Shown here: in pieces, positions 24,801 through 36,787 of the stretch
Numbering within the stretch: position 1 is the stretch's first letter
Layout of the letters: each line of letters starts with the position of its first letter
Assembly: GCA_948567375.1 (NCBI GenBank)
Contig: OX419757.1
Span: forward strand, 27,956,732-28,020,731
Reading direction: 5' to 3'
DNA: 64,000 bases
From: Lunularia cruciata
Taxonomy: Eukaryota; Streptophyta; Marchantiopsida; Lunulariales; Lunulariaceae
Translations under genes and position numbers: made by a program
The notes under the pieces: generated by a model
The model's input: the letters and a program-made list of their open reading frames with translations, nothing else
The model's database searches: none
Told to the model about the DNA's origin: nothing

Positions 24801-25263
24801 GCACATGGAGTTCAATGTTGGTGATCAAGTGTGGCTATCGACAACCAACCTCACATTAGTTGGATCTCGTAAGCTCAGACCTCGTTTTATTGGGCCTTTC
24901 TCGATTCTTCGTTGCATCGGCGCTGTGGCCTATCACCTTGAGCTACCACCACACATGAAGATCCATCCAGTGTTCCATGTCTCCCTATTATGCAGATATG
25001 CTCCCCAATCAGACCAAGGTACTTCCACACAGGACATTTGACCTTGTCCGACAGTCATTGATGGCACAGAGGAATATGAAGTGGAGCGGATTCTCCAAAA
25101 GCGCATGCGTGGTACTCGCCATCCGCGGGTGGAATATCTAGTACAATGGAAAGGTTACCTCCTCTATGAAGCAACCTGGGAACCCGCTGCCAATTTGGCA
25201 CATGCACCGGTGTTGGTGCAAGCATTTGAGCAACAATTGCACAACGAGGACGTTGCGTCTTAA
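21841..25263 (+). pseudogene. Gy1a pol: protease-RT-RNase H-integrase-chromodomain
   Basis: Protease near 21935-22250 (LIDPGATKSFLSRS; DPGA where DSGA is usual; ILGMPW). RT begins near 22420 and shifts frame at about 22644, where one base is lost relative to Gy1b (SPYE/PL versus SPYGALVLF). RT core is VFLDDIL; RNase H has TDASG and TDHKPL. TAG at 23824 and about 23861 precede the integrase: MDL, ADRGTQF and GQTERAN give the D,D,E residues. The HHCC finger is damaged: DYVCSYLLCQQ here, DYVRSCLICQQ in Gy1b. TGA at 25039 precedes the chromodomain (EEYEVERIL, VQWKGY, TWEP) at 25069-25250. Confidence 0.93.
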
Positions 25264-25276
25264 AAGGAGGGAGGTC
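25262..25276 (+). other. Gy1a polypurine tract
   Basis: AAAAGGAGGGAGGTC lies directly before the 3' LTR. It overlaps the pol stop codon. Confidence 0.8.
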
Positions 25277-26013
25277 TGTAATACCAAGGGTTAGCCATAT
25301 GATCTAGATGTGAAATTCGGTTTGGTAACATCTAGAATGATTTTATACATGATGGTCAAAATAGATCAGATAGAATTATCACCAAAAGAGTACTTCTACT
25401 AATAGGGCAGAAACCGAAATAGACTTGAGAACCTTAGAACCAATAGCTAGACATATGATTTAAAGGTGAGAATTGGTTTGGTAACATCTAGAAGGATGTT
25501 ACACATGATGGACTAAACAGATCAGAAAGAGGTATCACCAAAAGGGGACTTCTACTAATAGAGTAGGAACCGAAATATGCTTGAAATCTTTGAAGGCAAT
25601 TTCAGAGGCCTAAACGGATGAATTAGGCCTTGAAAATGTGCAGATTCCCCCCCCCCAATGGAGGAAAGGCTGGCCTTCCCTCCCCCTAGTTTGTCTCGTT
25701 GAGAGCTTTCCAACGGTACCTTACTCATGTGATTCTGAGATTCCTACAAGATTCCCAAAAAGATTCCCTCCAGTCAAAGCTCGTTTGACCAACCAGATAG
25801 GACCTAGACCAGACAGGTCACCCATCCAAGTAAGTAATCCAAGGGTGGAGCTTGCTGACATGTCACCTATCTGTGTCCCTAATCCTATGGTGGAGCTTCC
25901 TTGGAGGAGATCCTCTTTGTCTATATAATAAAGAGAAGGTGCTCCCTTGGGGCATCAAATGTTTGAGTGTGCAATCTGTGTTTTCTCTCTTCTCTTGTCC
26001 TCGGAGTATTACA
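25277..26013 (+). repeat. Gy1a 3' LTR
   Basis: TGTAATACC to GTATTACA, 737 bp, near-identical to the 5' LTR. The flanking bases CATGC do not match GTCCT at the left end. Confidence 0.94.
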
Positions 26014-26175
26014 CATGCCATATGAAGTCTATGTTTATGGATCTAGATCCAAATTAGAACAAAAATGAAATCCATTTAAATCTAGGCAAAATGAGCAAAC
26101 CTCACATCCCTTATATTGATCAACCCCAACTTTGATAAGCAAACCCAAAAAGAGGCCTAAGTGACATCACCTTAT
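26014..26175. other. Short unassigned spacer
   Basis: Between Gy1a and Gy1c. It does not continue the CC-D sequence that flanks Gy1a on the left, so it is probably a remnant of another locus or element. Nothing else seen. Confidence 0.4.
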
Positions 26176-27538
26176 TGTAATACCATTAGTTAGACATATT
26201 ATCTAGAAGTGGAAATTGGCTTGGTAGTATTTCGAGAGATGTTATATATGATGGTCTTAGTAGATCATATAGAGATATTGCCAATATAGTACTTCCACTA
26301 ATAGGTTAGAGGTCAAAAACACACTAAAAACTCCAAAGCCAATTTTGGAAGCCTAAATGAATGGAAAAAAAAACAAGAAAAATGGAAGATTCTTCTCCTC
26401 CAAGGGAAAAGTTGTTTCCTTCTCCCCCTTGTTTGTCTCATCAAGAGCTTTCCAATGGTACTTCACCCATGCCATTATGAGCTTCCTACAAGAAGATTTT
26501 CCAAAAATTCTTTATGGTCAAACTTGTTTACCAACCAAATAGGACAAAGATAGACATGTCACCAATCCATGAAACTAATCTAAGGGTGGAGCTTGCTGAC
26601 ATGTCACCAATCTATGTATCTAATCCAAAAGTGGAGCTCTCTTTGAGCGGATCTTCTTTGCTATATAATATAGACACAATGTTCCTTTGGGGTATCAAAC
26701 ATTGAGGGATGAAGCCTTGTGTTTCTCTTGGTTTCTCCTATCCTTGGAATATTACAATGGTATTAGAGTAGATGTTTTAATCCAAAATAGTGGATCACTC
26801 TTCTTGGAAGAGTTTAAGTAATTTTGAGGAGAGAAGATATAGTGAAATCAATAGATTGGGGGTGTTTTTTAAAGAAGATAAAATGGATGTTCATAGAGGA
26901 CAATTCATACACCTACCTTTTTGTTCTTGAACCAATCTTCAAGATTAAGATTATGTACATCCAACATGAGCAAGTGAGAGTCTATCTCATTTACCATTTT
27001 GGAGCAAAGTTCATAAATATAGTAATGAATTTGTCAAACCCGATGATTCTACCAATGGTGATATAAAATAAAGAAAGGGGTTTTAAAATCTACATTTTGT
27101 TATGATGCAATGGATCTGAATATACCAAATCTTCTCTCTTTCAACACTCAAGTAGAAATCTGTTATATAGTTAGACCAAAAGTGATATTTAAGGATTTAG
27201 TAGTCTGCAATTTCAATGAGAAATATTATCAACAAGTGATAGCCTTTTAGTTCCCAATGGTAGTCCCAATCATCCATGCCCCTTCCCAAGTGATCATATG
27301 AAACCCTCTATTGAATTTGGAAGTAACAATTCAGCATTTATCATGTATATAAATCATGGAATCACAATTGCAAGATATGATGCAAGGAATGTAAGGAATG
27401 TTGAACAAGTTTTAGAAGATCAAGATGAAAATAGAGGCATTTCAAAGTCAAGTACATACCTTCAAGAATGATCATGCAATACAAGAAGGAGAATCATCCC
27501 AAAACCATTAACAAATGTCCAAAGTATCTAAAGAGTCA
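26176..27538 (+). mobile_element. Gy1c: decayed Gy1 5' half (LTR, PBS, leader, gag start)
   Basis: A diverged Gy1 LTR (26176-26756, TGTAATACCATTAG to ATATTACA, 581 bp with deletions). It is followed by a PBS relic TGGTATTAGAG, leader ORF-a and -b relics (TACATCCAACATGAGCAAGTGAG; TCAACACTCAAGTAGAAATC) and the gag N-terminal coiled coil. It ends abruptly near 27538 at the Gy3 fragment. C-to-T and G-to-A changes are frequent, as expected of old methylated DNA. Confidence 0.85.
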
Positions 27539-27544
27539 CTATCA

Positions 27545-28172
27545 TGCGTATATACATCGCTACCCAACATATATCTCTGTCAACATCACACACTATAGAA
27601 GCACAACTCACACATAAGTCATACATGGAATCTCAAGTGCCATAATAATCAGTTTTTTTACACAACTCAAATCACACTCAATTAGATCAGTACTTGATCT
27701 ATCACTCGATAATTTGCAAACAACTGTGCACTGATTATAGTCAAGCCACACCTACTCTAGCTAAGAGAATCTAGGTGACACTCACCGGCCTCTATCCACC
27801 ATAGCCAGGAACTCAAAGGCTCAACATCAGAGAAGTGATCTCTTTGAAGCTACACTTTGAAAGTATACCCCTTGGACTCCAACCCTAATGGTCCCACTGA
27901 TGGAACAATCCAACAATGTGAATGATGCAAGTGATAGTGAGCCTCACCATGTAGTCAGTACCCTAAACACAAAATCTGACTATCAACAGGTAGTCTATAA
28001 TAACTACCAAAATATTCCTAACTACCAACACTACTACCCAGAGTTTGAGCAATCTAGGTATGATGCTACAAATGGTATGATAACTATTGTGCATATATAC
28101 ATTCTTGTAAACATCACACATTATGGAAGCACAACTCACACATAAGTTGTACATGGGCTTTCCAATGCCACA
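27545..28172 (-). repeat. Gy3b LTR (628 bp) with 100-bp end repeats
   Basis: On the plus strand it runs TGCGTATATACAT ... AATGCCACA. The first and last roughly 100 bp are direct repeats of each other, as in the Gy3a LTR. It is bordered on the right by the pyrimidine complement of a polypurine tract. Confidence 0.7.
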
Positions 28173-28289
28173 ATCACCCTCCTAGCTGGCGGTTTAGGTC
28201 CCTTTTAACTCTAGATAGCCATCTATTCCAAGTATATAGTATGCCCTATGGTGGGCAAAAGATCAAGAGACCAGGTGTTATCTAACTCC

Positions 28290-28640
28290 ATTGTTAGTTA
28301 CATGTATGCAATTTATACCATATAAAGGATGAACTAGATATAGGTCAAGTACATCTAGGACATGACCATTGTAATGAGGAACCACTATGAGAGGAGGAGT
28401 TATACATGCCATATGCCATCCTCTCAAACAACTATCACACACTAACATAGTAGCAACTCCACCACCAAGCCTACACATACAAGTGCCAAGCTTGGGTCTA
28501 TAGTACCATCAATGTTTGGGAGGTGGTATGACACACATTCACATATATGATCCTTCCAAAAAACACCATCATGTCCTTCTAACACAAGGACTCCAGATGG
28601 CAAAACCTCATGCATGCTCAAGATAGTCCAACCTGTAGAA
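28290..28640 (-). pseudogene. Gy3b integrase C-terminus and PHD finger
   Basis: Minus-strand frames read LPSGVLVLEGHDGVFWKDH, VSYHLPNIDGTIDPSLALV and then ATMLVCDSCLRGWHMACITP. A TCATGTCCTAGATGTACT stretch encodes SCPRCT, the last Cys pair. Frameshifts separate the pieces. It confirms the closing CPRC that is partly lost in Gy3a. Confidence 0.8.
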
Positions 28641-28952
28641 ACATCAAGTGTCATTGGTGCTATTTGCTATAGATATACATAATCACCTAGATGAAATGAA
28701 TGGATCAAGGGTCTATAACCTCCTCCTCAAATGGTAGCATAATGTAAAGTATCCTTATCTTGAGCAATTGCCAAGCTCTCAAAGGCCATTGACATCACTC
28801 TCTAAAAGATCTCTACCTGTTGAGAACATGCGCTCATCCATACATCTAGATCATCTAAGTCCAACACTATAATAGCACCTCAATGAATGGCTTTAGGTAA
28901 ATTTGGAGCTCATCCATAGAGTAGAAAGTAAGGAGAGAAGGATGCTTGTTGG

Positions 28953-30095
28953 TGTCGTGTTGTGGTTACATAGCTCTTGAAAAAGTAAACTGATGTGATT
29001 TATCTTCGTAAAGATGGAGTAGGTTGTATGATGGATCCCACAGTTGAGCTATTGCCATGTGAAAAATCTATGTACATGTGTATGATTGGCCACTTGGATT
29101 ATTGTCTTGTCTTCTTTGAGGGTTCTTATGTATATAGATGGTGGAGAGTTGGGTGGAAGGTTTTTTTAGTTGGAGGAGTCTTGAGCAAGAGGAGGACATT
29201 GAGAGTGAGAGTTGTAGTAGAGCATGGAGGCCAAGCTTCAGAGAGAACAATTGATTAGGAGATGTCCCATGCTCTCAATTTGCCACTGATAAATTCTTTT
29301 CTCATCAGGCTTTAGATTCTACACCGCGATGGCTTACGAGATTGGATGATGGCACATTTCAGTGCGGTATTCATAGAGTCAATGATGGAAAATCCAGATC
29401 CTATTATCCTTCTAGTGCTTACTTACAAGCAAGTATGGGACTCGATAATCTATGTGCTCTTGTAGTTGGAGAATGATTAAATTTTGCTCATGAGCTTCAA
29501 GATGGAGTTGTGGGGTCCACTTGTCAAAAAGTGAAGAGGTTAAATGACAAAATTGCAAGAGATTGGGTTTCAAGGGGAAATTATGGAGTTTTCAACCATA
29601 GAGTAAGTTTGGGCAAGGCATTTGAGGAAAAGAAGACCATAATTGGAGAGATAAGCTGAAAGGCTATAATTTGGAGACTAAAATTGAGTGATTTGAGTCA
29701 ATTATCTTGGAGATTTGATTGATTGAGTCAAGGGGGTAAAATTCATACCTAAGAGCACAAAATAAATGTTTTAGAGAGCTTCATGAGGCATCTTCATAAT
29801 CTGGCAATTGGGTTGGTGATCTGAGAGAGTGCTTGTAATAAGGAGCTTAAGAGATTTACAATTTTGAACACTCTCAAATCAGATCTAGCCAATTGAAGTT
29901 TGAGCTTTGGAAAGTGAGGAGTTGGAGATTACATTTTGATCAGGTTTGAAGATTTGGTCACTCCTAAATTTCTGGATTGAATCACCTTGTGAAAATTTCC
30001 AATATTGTTAGTGGCTAAGCTTTGCAATTCTATGCAGAGGTTTCATGTGAATTATTCAAATAGACAATTCAGGGTCTTGGATCAAGTATATTTGG
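28953..30095 (+). other. Unassigned retroelement leader-like stretch
   Basis: No domain is recognised except a leader-ORF homologue at 29346-29465. At 30005-30095 a frame reads NRQFRVLDQVYLGL, like the C-terminal part of a gypsy integrase (FEVGDWVYLKL type), and runs straight into the Gy2a RT. This is probably a recombination joint between elements. Confidence 0.4.
29346..29465 (+). pseudogene. Leader ORF-a homologue in an unassigned element
   Basis: 39 codons beginning MMAHFSAVFIESM and ending PIILLVLTYKQVWDSIIYVL-L-stop. It matches the Gy1 leader ORF-a end (HFGAEFMDRVMNS ... ILLVVIYDREWDLTIYILL) at most hydrophobic positions and at the stop. The reading continues upstream (LHRDGLRDW) to an in-frame TAG at about 29310. 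Confidence 0.55.
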
Positions 30096-31735
30096 GTCTT
30101 GCACCTAAGCCAAAGGTTTTGAAGGACCCAGATAAATCACCATTGAAACTTGAGGAGATAGAGAGGAGGTTCTCTACTCTCAAGTATGGTCCAAATATTA
30201 CCAAGGAGGAGAAAGTGAGATTTGAGGAGATTTTCCACAAGTTCATCCACGTGTTTGCTTTTAGTTACAAGGATCTGAAGGAAGTCACCTTGGAGGAGCA
30301 CAAGATAGAGGTGGAGTCACATGCAAGACTAGTCCGCCAAAAGCAATGTCGCATTAGCCCACCAATAGCTTTGGTTGTGAAGGAGGAGATTGATAAGCTC
30401 AAGGAGCCTGGATTTATCTTTGAGGTGGAGAATTTGGAATGGGTGTCTCCAATTGTGATTGTGAAGAAAAAGAATGGCAAGTTTTGGGTATGTGTGGATT
30501 ACAAGAAGCTCAACATTGTTACTAAGAAAGACTACTACCCATTTCCATTCATTGATGAGATCTTGGAGGAGGTTGCACATCATGAGAGGTATAGTTTTGG
30601 AGATGGTTATAGTGGATATAACCAAATCAAGATTGCACCAGAGCATCAACAACTCACCACATTCATCACACCTTGGGGAACTTACGCTTTCAAAGTCATG
30701 CCTTTTGGGCTTTGCAATGCTCTAGCCACATTCCAACGGTTCATGAACAAGGTATTTTAACCGTTCATTGGGAAATTTGTGAGAGACTTCATTGATGATT
30801 TTTGTGTCTATGGGAGCAAGGAGGAACATTTTGAGCACCTAATCAAGGTCTTGCAATGCTTGGATGAGGGAAATGCATCACTCAACCCAGATAAGTGCAT
30901 TTTTGGATGTGAAGAAGGTCTATTTTTGGGCCACATCATCTCCAAGGGTGAAATAGCAGTTGATCCTAAGAAGGTGAGGAAAATCTTAGACCTTCCATTC
31001 CCTTAAAGCTTGACAAAAATATGCTAATTTTTGGGGATGGTTGGGTACTATAGAAGGTTCATCTTCTCATTTTCCAATAAGGCTTATGCATTGACCATCT
31101 ACATGAAGAAGGGTGTAGATTACATGGTGATTTTGGAAGACAAAGAGGCTCTCAAAGCTTTTGAGGAGCTCAAGCAATCCCTTGTTGTAGCTCCAATTCT
31201 TGCTAAACCTCATTGGAGTAAGCCCTTCATCCTCTACACTGATGCTTTCAATGTTGCTCTAGGTTGCACTCTTAGTCAATTAGACCAAGATGTGCATGAT
31301 CATCCAATAGCTTATGCTAGTAGGCAGATGGTTTTAGCAGAAAAGAACTACTTTGTCATGGAGAGAGAAGTGTTGGCAATGATATGTGGTCTCAAGAAGC
31401 TTAGACACTACTTGATTGGAGGGAAAGCCACCATTGTCACAAATCACAAGGCTTTGAAGTACATCTTTAACAAGTCTAATGTTGAAGGAAGACTAGCAAG
31501 GTGGATGATACTCTTGTCTTAGTATGACTACACCATTGAGGATAGGTCATGAAAGAAACATGCAAATGCTGATTTGTTATCTAGGGCCTATGATCATGAT
31601 GGAGATGAACTAGTGGATGATTCCTTCTCGGATGAGGAGCTCATGACAATCTCCGTCACTCAAGAGGTTCCAATTGAGTACAAGGAGATTGTGGATTTTG
31701 TGACAAAAGGTAACTATCTAGAAGAGATGCATTCT
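30096..31735 (+). pseudogene. Gy2a RT-RNase H
   Basis: The frame begins KVLKDPDKSPLKLEEIERR and continues to RT motifs VCVDYKKLN, FKVMPFGLCNA and FIDDFCVYG (30779-31006). Then comes RNase H with YTDAFN and TNHKALKY (D to N). Stops at about 30760, 31004, 31520 and 31550. It ends EEMH at the ATTCT target site. Confidence 0.9.
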
Positions 31736-34700
31736 TGTGGTACACACATTTTTGTTTTATTTTTTATTTTTGAAGAAGAAGTATACAGAAGAAGTCATAT
31801 TGCGGCTATATGACATCCAAAGGTGTAGAATGGTGTCTTCAGGTTGTAACATGAGGTAGTGTGACTTCGTGTCAGAAGACAAAGTACTTGGATTGGCCTT
31901 GTCAGCATTCAACCCAAAGTAAGGAGACATCGGCTCAAAGGTGCTCAACCTAAGGCAAGGACAGTGTAACAACTTTCCTTTGGGGTTGGACATTCAAGAA
32001 ATAACCGCACACAAAAATGGATGGCCTATGAGTAGGGGAAAATTGACAATGATAGGAGCATGAAGGAGGTGTGATTTCTCAATAGAAACTCAAAGTGAAG
32101 AAAGATGGAGAAGGCGCGCCACTATAAGACTCAGGATAGAGACAAAGAGATGATAAGTAATTTTCCATCACCATTAAGGAGTCATCTTGAGGAAGATTGT
32201 GGGAAAGGAAGTGTAGTAAGAGACATGTTGGTGTGTCAAGAGGAAGTCAAGAGAGAGAGTCCAAGAATCAATTGGAAGAGTAATCACCAACCCAGAGAAG
32301 AGGAGAGTAAGATGGGAGGTGGGAAGAAGAACTCAAAATATGTAGTGAGAAATCATGCAATTCGGAGATTAGATGTGATTGCCAAAATCAAAGTCTTGAG
32401 CAGGCTTTGGGTCACATTCTTGGCATGGAACTGGTACATTAGCTTTCTAGGTTTCATGATTGAGATCATCAAGAGTATATGTCTCAATGGGCCCGAGGGA
32501 GAAGATAAGAGAGGAAATCTGGCTCACTAATAAAGTTGGATTGGAGGTTAGTACTTGGAAGAGAGGCGGGTGAAGAGCAAGGAGCTACATTCTTGGGGAA
32601 AAGAGAGGTAGCTGAAGAAACCCAAGAAGTGAGAGATGCCTTCTTTTCAAAGTGCATGAAGAATGGCTACAAAGTTGAGAGCTATAAGGACCTTGTAAGA
32701 AGAGGCATCATAAGTGCAATGATGGCTATCTTGAAGCTGGAGCAAACTACTTATGTGATGAAACATCAAGCGGGGTTCTTCCATAAGATGTTTGCAGGGG
32801 AACCAATCAATTGGGCAAAGTGTTTCATTAATATACGAGATAAATGGTGTGGAACTTGCGGGACAAGTTGCCTCTACACTACATTGTGCTATTTGCAGCC
32901 CACTTCCACTTGAGACTGAATTTGCTGAACGTGACAAAGAGACAGAAGATGGTGTCACACTTCCACCCCAATTTGAGAAGAGATGTTGATGCAAAGGAGC
33001 AACAATACATCTTGCAGATAAGGAGCAGTGACAAGTACTACGTGCATACGGGGCAGAGTGTGTAGTTGAAAGTGAACACTCCAAAGTCAAAGAAGAGGAG
33101 TTGATGGGAAAAAGAAGTAGTGGTGACAAGACCTTGGAAGACCAAGAATATGAACCCAAGGAAAGACTTGGTGGTAATTGCATCGTCAGGTGAAGAATCA
33201 GAAGGCAAAGCCAAGTACAAGTCAGAAGACTTGGAGAAGGAGGAAGAACTTGAATTCACGCTACAGAGTGGTGAAGCAAGCAGCAAGAGTGATGATGGAG
33301 TAGAGATGCAATCAGTGCCCAAGGAAGAAGAAGGAAAGCTGGAAATGGAGGAAGAATATGACCCAAGACCTGAAGATAAAGTTATAGAGAAGGGGGAGAA
33401 GAAGGTGACCATTCAGAGAGGAGTCCATTCCAAAAGGAAAGTGAAGTATGAAGTGGGACCAAGTAAGAGAATAAAAGAGGAGAGTGGAAGTTTGGCGAGC
33501 AAAGAATCCATTCCAATGAGGCGATTGTGGCCAAGAAGGCAAGTTTTGAGTGAAGAAGAAGCAAAGAAGGAGTAAAGCCCACAAGTCAAGGTAAATCATA
33601 GTGAAGGAGTAAAGTATGTACGGGAGGTTGTATGCTTGTTGTTAACAAAGTTGGAGCAAAAGAAGAAAGAGATGCAATCAAAGTGTCCAAAAGTGAAGAT
33701 TGTGTTGCAAGTGTTAGTGAGATTAGAGGAAGAGAAATTGGAGTTGAAGAAGAGTATAATCCAAGGTGAGGAGGAGAGGGAAGTACTACAAGTAGATGCA
33801 ATAGTACAAAATCAAGTGATTGAGAATTTAAAGAAGGAGGTGGGAAGTAGAGAGAGAGTAATAGAGCATAATGTCATAGCAAGGGAAAGACAAATAGCAG
33901 AGTATGAAATCTTGAAACAATAGTTTGCTGATTCATGATTAGAAATTATCTATGCTTTGGTGAGAGTAGTAGAGAAGGAGCAAGAGCTTGATAGAGTGAT
34001 GGAGAGTGTAAAAGAGAAGAAGTAGCTTTGGCAAAGGAAGTTGACAATGATATATAGAGAAGAAGAAAGATTACGAGAGCTACTTCATAATCTGGAGGAG
34101 AAGATTGTTCATAAGGGAAGGAGAAGGAGACTGTGAAAGCCAAATTTGAGGCTGAATTGGCAATGTAGAGAGAAGATTGGCTGGCGGATAGAGAACACAA
34201 GAGGAGGATGAGACTCAAGCCATTGAAGGAGATTGTCACAAAGATGAATGCAATGCTGAGTACAGAAGCCAATGTAAGAATTGAAGAAATAAGATTGCAC
34301 AAGTTGAAGTTGTTGGTGCAGTAGACAAGGAGGAGAAATACAAAGGATAAAGATTTGAATGCTTTGCTGATTAGTCTCAGAACTCATGTAGATAGGAAGA
34401 TATAAGAAGTAAAAGACAATATCATGATCAGATTAGATTTAGTAAAGTTGGAGATAGATAAACTTTGGAATGCTTTAAGAGCAAAGCCCGAAGTAGATGA
34501 GATAGGAGTACAAATATCTTTGGAGTTATCATTGGAGATATTAGAGAAGTGGGTCAAGAGATAGAGAATTAGAAAGATTACCTATGATAGAAATAGTAGG
34601 TCGGGAAGAAGAAATAGTAGAATTGGTAGAAGATTTAGTAGTTGTGAAACCCAAGGATAGAGTAGTAGTATGTGAGGTTACTTCGGGATCAGGTTTGGAA

Positions 34701-35533
34701 GCCAAGGAAGAAGTAGACATCAAATTGGAGTAGTAACAATTTTGAGATTTGAAGAGGTAGATATGAAAAGATGAATTGTCATTTTGGATCTACAGGTTAG
34801 GAAAGTTGTTGTAGAATGGCATAGTGGTTAGTAATTGTCTATTGCTTTACTAATTAAAGGTGGCATTTGTAGTCATATGTTGTTTAGTGCTCATAATTTT
34901 TGAGAATGGATAAAGCAAAATGCTTGAAGCAGTGCTCATCATTTGAGCTTAATTCCAAGTATCAACTTTGTGATTGTGTTTGTGAGTGTTTGGAGAATTT
35001 TGAAGTGCAAATCAATGTACTTGTTAGATATTGGATTCCACAGCCTTGATCTTTATTCTATGTGTTTGATCTTGAGTGAAGTGCAATCGGAGCAATGCCT
35101 TGACAGATTTGAGAGGAATTTTAGTGTTGGTAGTATTCTACATTTGTGAGTGTAGAGTAATGTAGTATTGATGTGAAGCAATTTTGATCAAGGAAGTTGT
35201 GACTTCAATGGAGGGGTGGAACACAATTCTGAGGCAAAGTCATTTTGCAGTGAAGTGTCATTTTTGGGATAGCCTAAATCATCACAATCAAGATTGTTTG
35301 GAAAGATTTGATGGAGTTGTGATTATGGATGACAAATTGTTGTGACAAGATTGCGAGCCAGTGCTAGTTATTCTCTTTTGGGTGTGGTTTCTACCTGAGA
35401 GATTAAAGACACAACCAAGAAGAACTGAAATTATTACTTTGCTTTGTATTTGACCAATTCTAAATCATATCTCTGAGGGAACAAACTTTACTTACTCAAT
35501 TACCGCAAAAGTGATATTTGCCGGGTTGTCACA
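31736..35533 (+). mobile_element. CC-B: complete 3.8-kb coiled-coil-encoding element
   Basis: Bounded by the target duplication ATTCT (31731-31735 and 35534-35538). Joining the flanks restores the Gy2 pol sequence seen in Gy2b (GATGCATGCTAGGGAG). Termini are TGTGGTACACACA and GGTTGTCACA. I see no long terminal repeats, no strong inverted repeats beyond TGTG/CACA, and no RT, integrase or transposase motif. It encodes a disrupted Glu/Lys-rich protein. It is therefore probably a non-autonomous element mobilised by another. Confidence 0.85.
32105..34520 (+). pseudogene. CC-B Glu/Lys-rich coiled-coil protein, disrupted
   Basis: Successive frames at 32105-32530, 32536-32913, 32844-33065, 33120-33575 and 33636-33923, then broken frames to about 34520, make one long reading. 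It has a charged N-terminus; a globular module (VRDAFFSKCMKNGYKV, AGEPINWAKCF, then WNLRDKLPLHYIVLFAAHF and HFHPNLRRDV); an acidic middle (SGEESEGKAKY); and long heptad-like stretches (KLEQKKKEMQSK, LVRLEEEKLELKK, REEERLRELLHNLEEK). CC-A repeats the same order. The N-terminal module recalls plant transposon-associated proteins, but I cannot name a family. Confidence 0.6.
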
Positions 35534-35538
35534 ATTCT

Positions 35539-36742
35539 AGGGAGAAGAAGGCCCTTACAACAAGATCTAGACCTTACACAATGGTAGAGGATATTATTTT
35601 TCACCAAGGAGTAGATGGTCTACTTTGAAGAGTAGTGTGTAAGGAAGAGTCTATCCTAATCATAAAGGAGTTTCATGAAGGTTTAGTGTATGGAGCACTT
35701 TGCAAGAAAGGTGATTTCTTTCAAGATTCTAGATGCAGGTTACCATAAGAGAGTGATTTTCAAGGATTATCTTGATTACTGCAAAACTTGTCATGTTTGT
35801 CAAGCTTTTGCTAGAAAATCTACTTCCACTCTACCACTTAGATCAATTCTATTGTAGGACCTTTTGAGAAGTGGTGAATTGATTTTGTAGGTCCTCTCAA
35901 TAGAACCCCAAGGAACAATCGGTATATTGTGGTAGTTCTTGATTATCTTACCAAGTGGGTTGAGGCTAGACCATTGAGGGACAAGAATGAAGATGAATAT
36001 AGGAGATTTCTTTATGAACTCATTATCACTAGGTTTGGATGCCCTTTGGAGTTGGTTTCTAATAGAAGAGGAGAGTTTACAAGAAGCATTACTATAGCCA
36101 TGCTATCATATTTCTCTATCACACATAGAGTAACTACATCCTATAAGCCAAATTCCAATGGCTTGGCAGAGAGAACCAATCAAACCTTGTGCATGATGTT
36201 GGCCAAAATGCAAAAATGGAGAGGGCAAAACATCATTAGGACAAGAGGATTCATGCAATTTGTGGGAGTATAAGACAACCATGGAGACTTCTACCAAATA
36301 TTCTCCATAACAATTGGTATATGGTATTGAGTCTACCTTACCTATTCACTTTGATCTTCTTACCTTCCAAAGCATTCATAGGAGATTGAAGAAAGCACAA
36401 GGAGGTGATGTAGAGAAGTCAAGGAAGGATCAACTCATGGAATTGGAAGAGGAAAGAGCAATTGCTATGGTTTGAGTGGAGCAAGAAAAAAGGAAACAAG
36501 AGAGCTATAACAAGAGGCAAGGCAAGAAGAAGGTGGAGCCTTTCAAAGAAGGTGATTGGGTAATGTTGTTTGATTCCATTCAATTCAAGAGAGTGCAAAA
36601 GAAGTTTTTGGACTAAGTACTTTGGACCTTTCATAGTGGAGAATGTGTGGGGCAATTATACCTTGATCTCAAGGAGTTGGGAGAATGACACTTTGATAGG
36701 ATTAACCATGATAAGTTAAAAATGTATCATAGAAAGTAGAGA
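35539..36742 (+). pseudogene. Gy2a integrase
   Basis: Picks up exactly after CC-B (AGGGAGAAGAAGGCCC; RSRPYTMVEDI in the intact relative). The catalytic core at 35929-36273 has VVLDYLTKWVEARPL. SNRRGEF stands where D-x-G-x-EF is expected (catalytic Asp to Asn), and NGLAERTNQTL retains the Glu. The C-terminal EPFKEGDWVMLF follows near 36540. Stops in several places. Confidence 0.85.
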
Positions 36743-36787
36743 GACCTTCACTTTGAGGACAAAGTGAAAACTTAGTCCAGGGCTCAA

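Larger units (their letters stand above)
19408..26013 (+). mobile_element. Gy1a: near-complete Ty3/gypsy chromodomain retrotransposon
   Basis: A 6.6-kb element with two LTRs (739 and 737 bp, nearly identical), an initiator-Met primer-binding site, two leader ORFs, gag, protease-RT-RNase H-integrase-chromodomain and a polypurine tract. The integrase-plus-chromodomain end makes it a chromovirus. Gag and pol carry several stops and one frameshift, so it cannot move on its own. The flanking 5-mers differ (GTCCT left, CATGC right). Confidence 0.95.
27545..28952 (-). mobile_element. Gy3b: 3' fragment of a PHD-finger gypsy element
   Basis: Colinear with 47128-48590 (Gy3a): LTR 27545-28172, then the PHD finger and integrase C-terminus on the minus strand. 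Similarity stops near 28952 (GAGAGAAGGATGCT). It gives an independent second copy of the Gy3 3' end. Confidence 0.85.
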
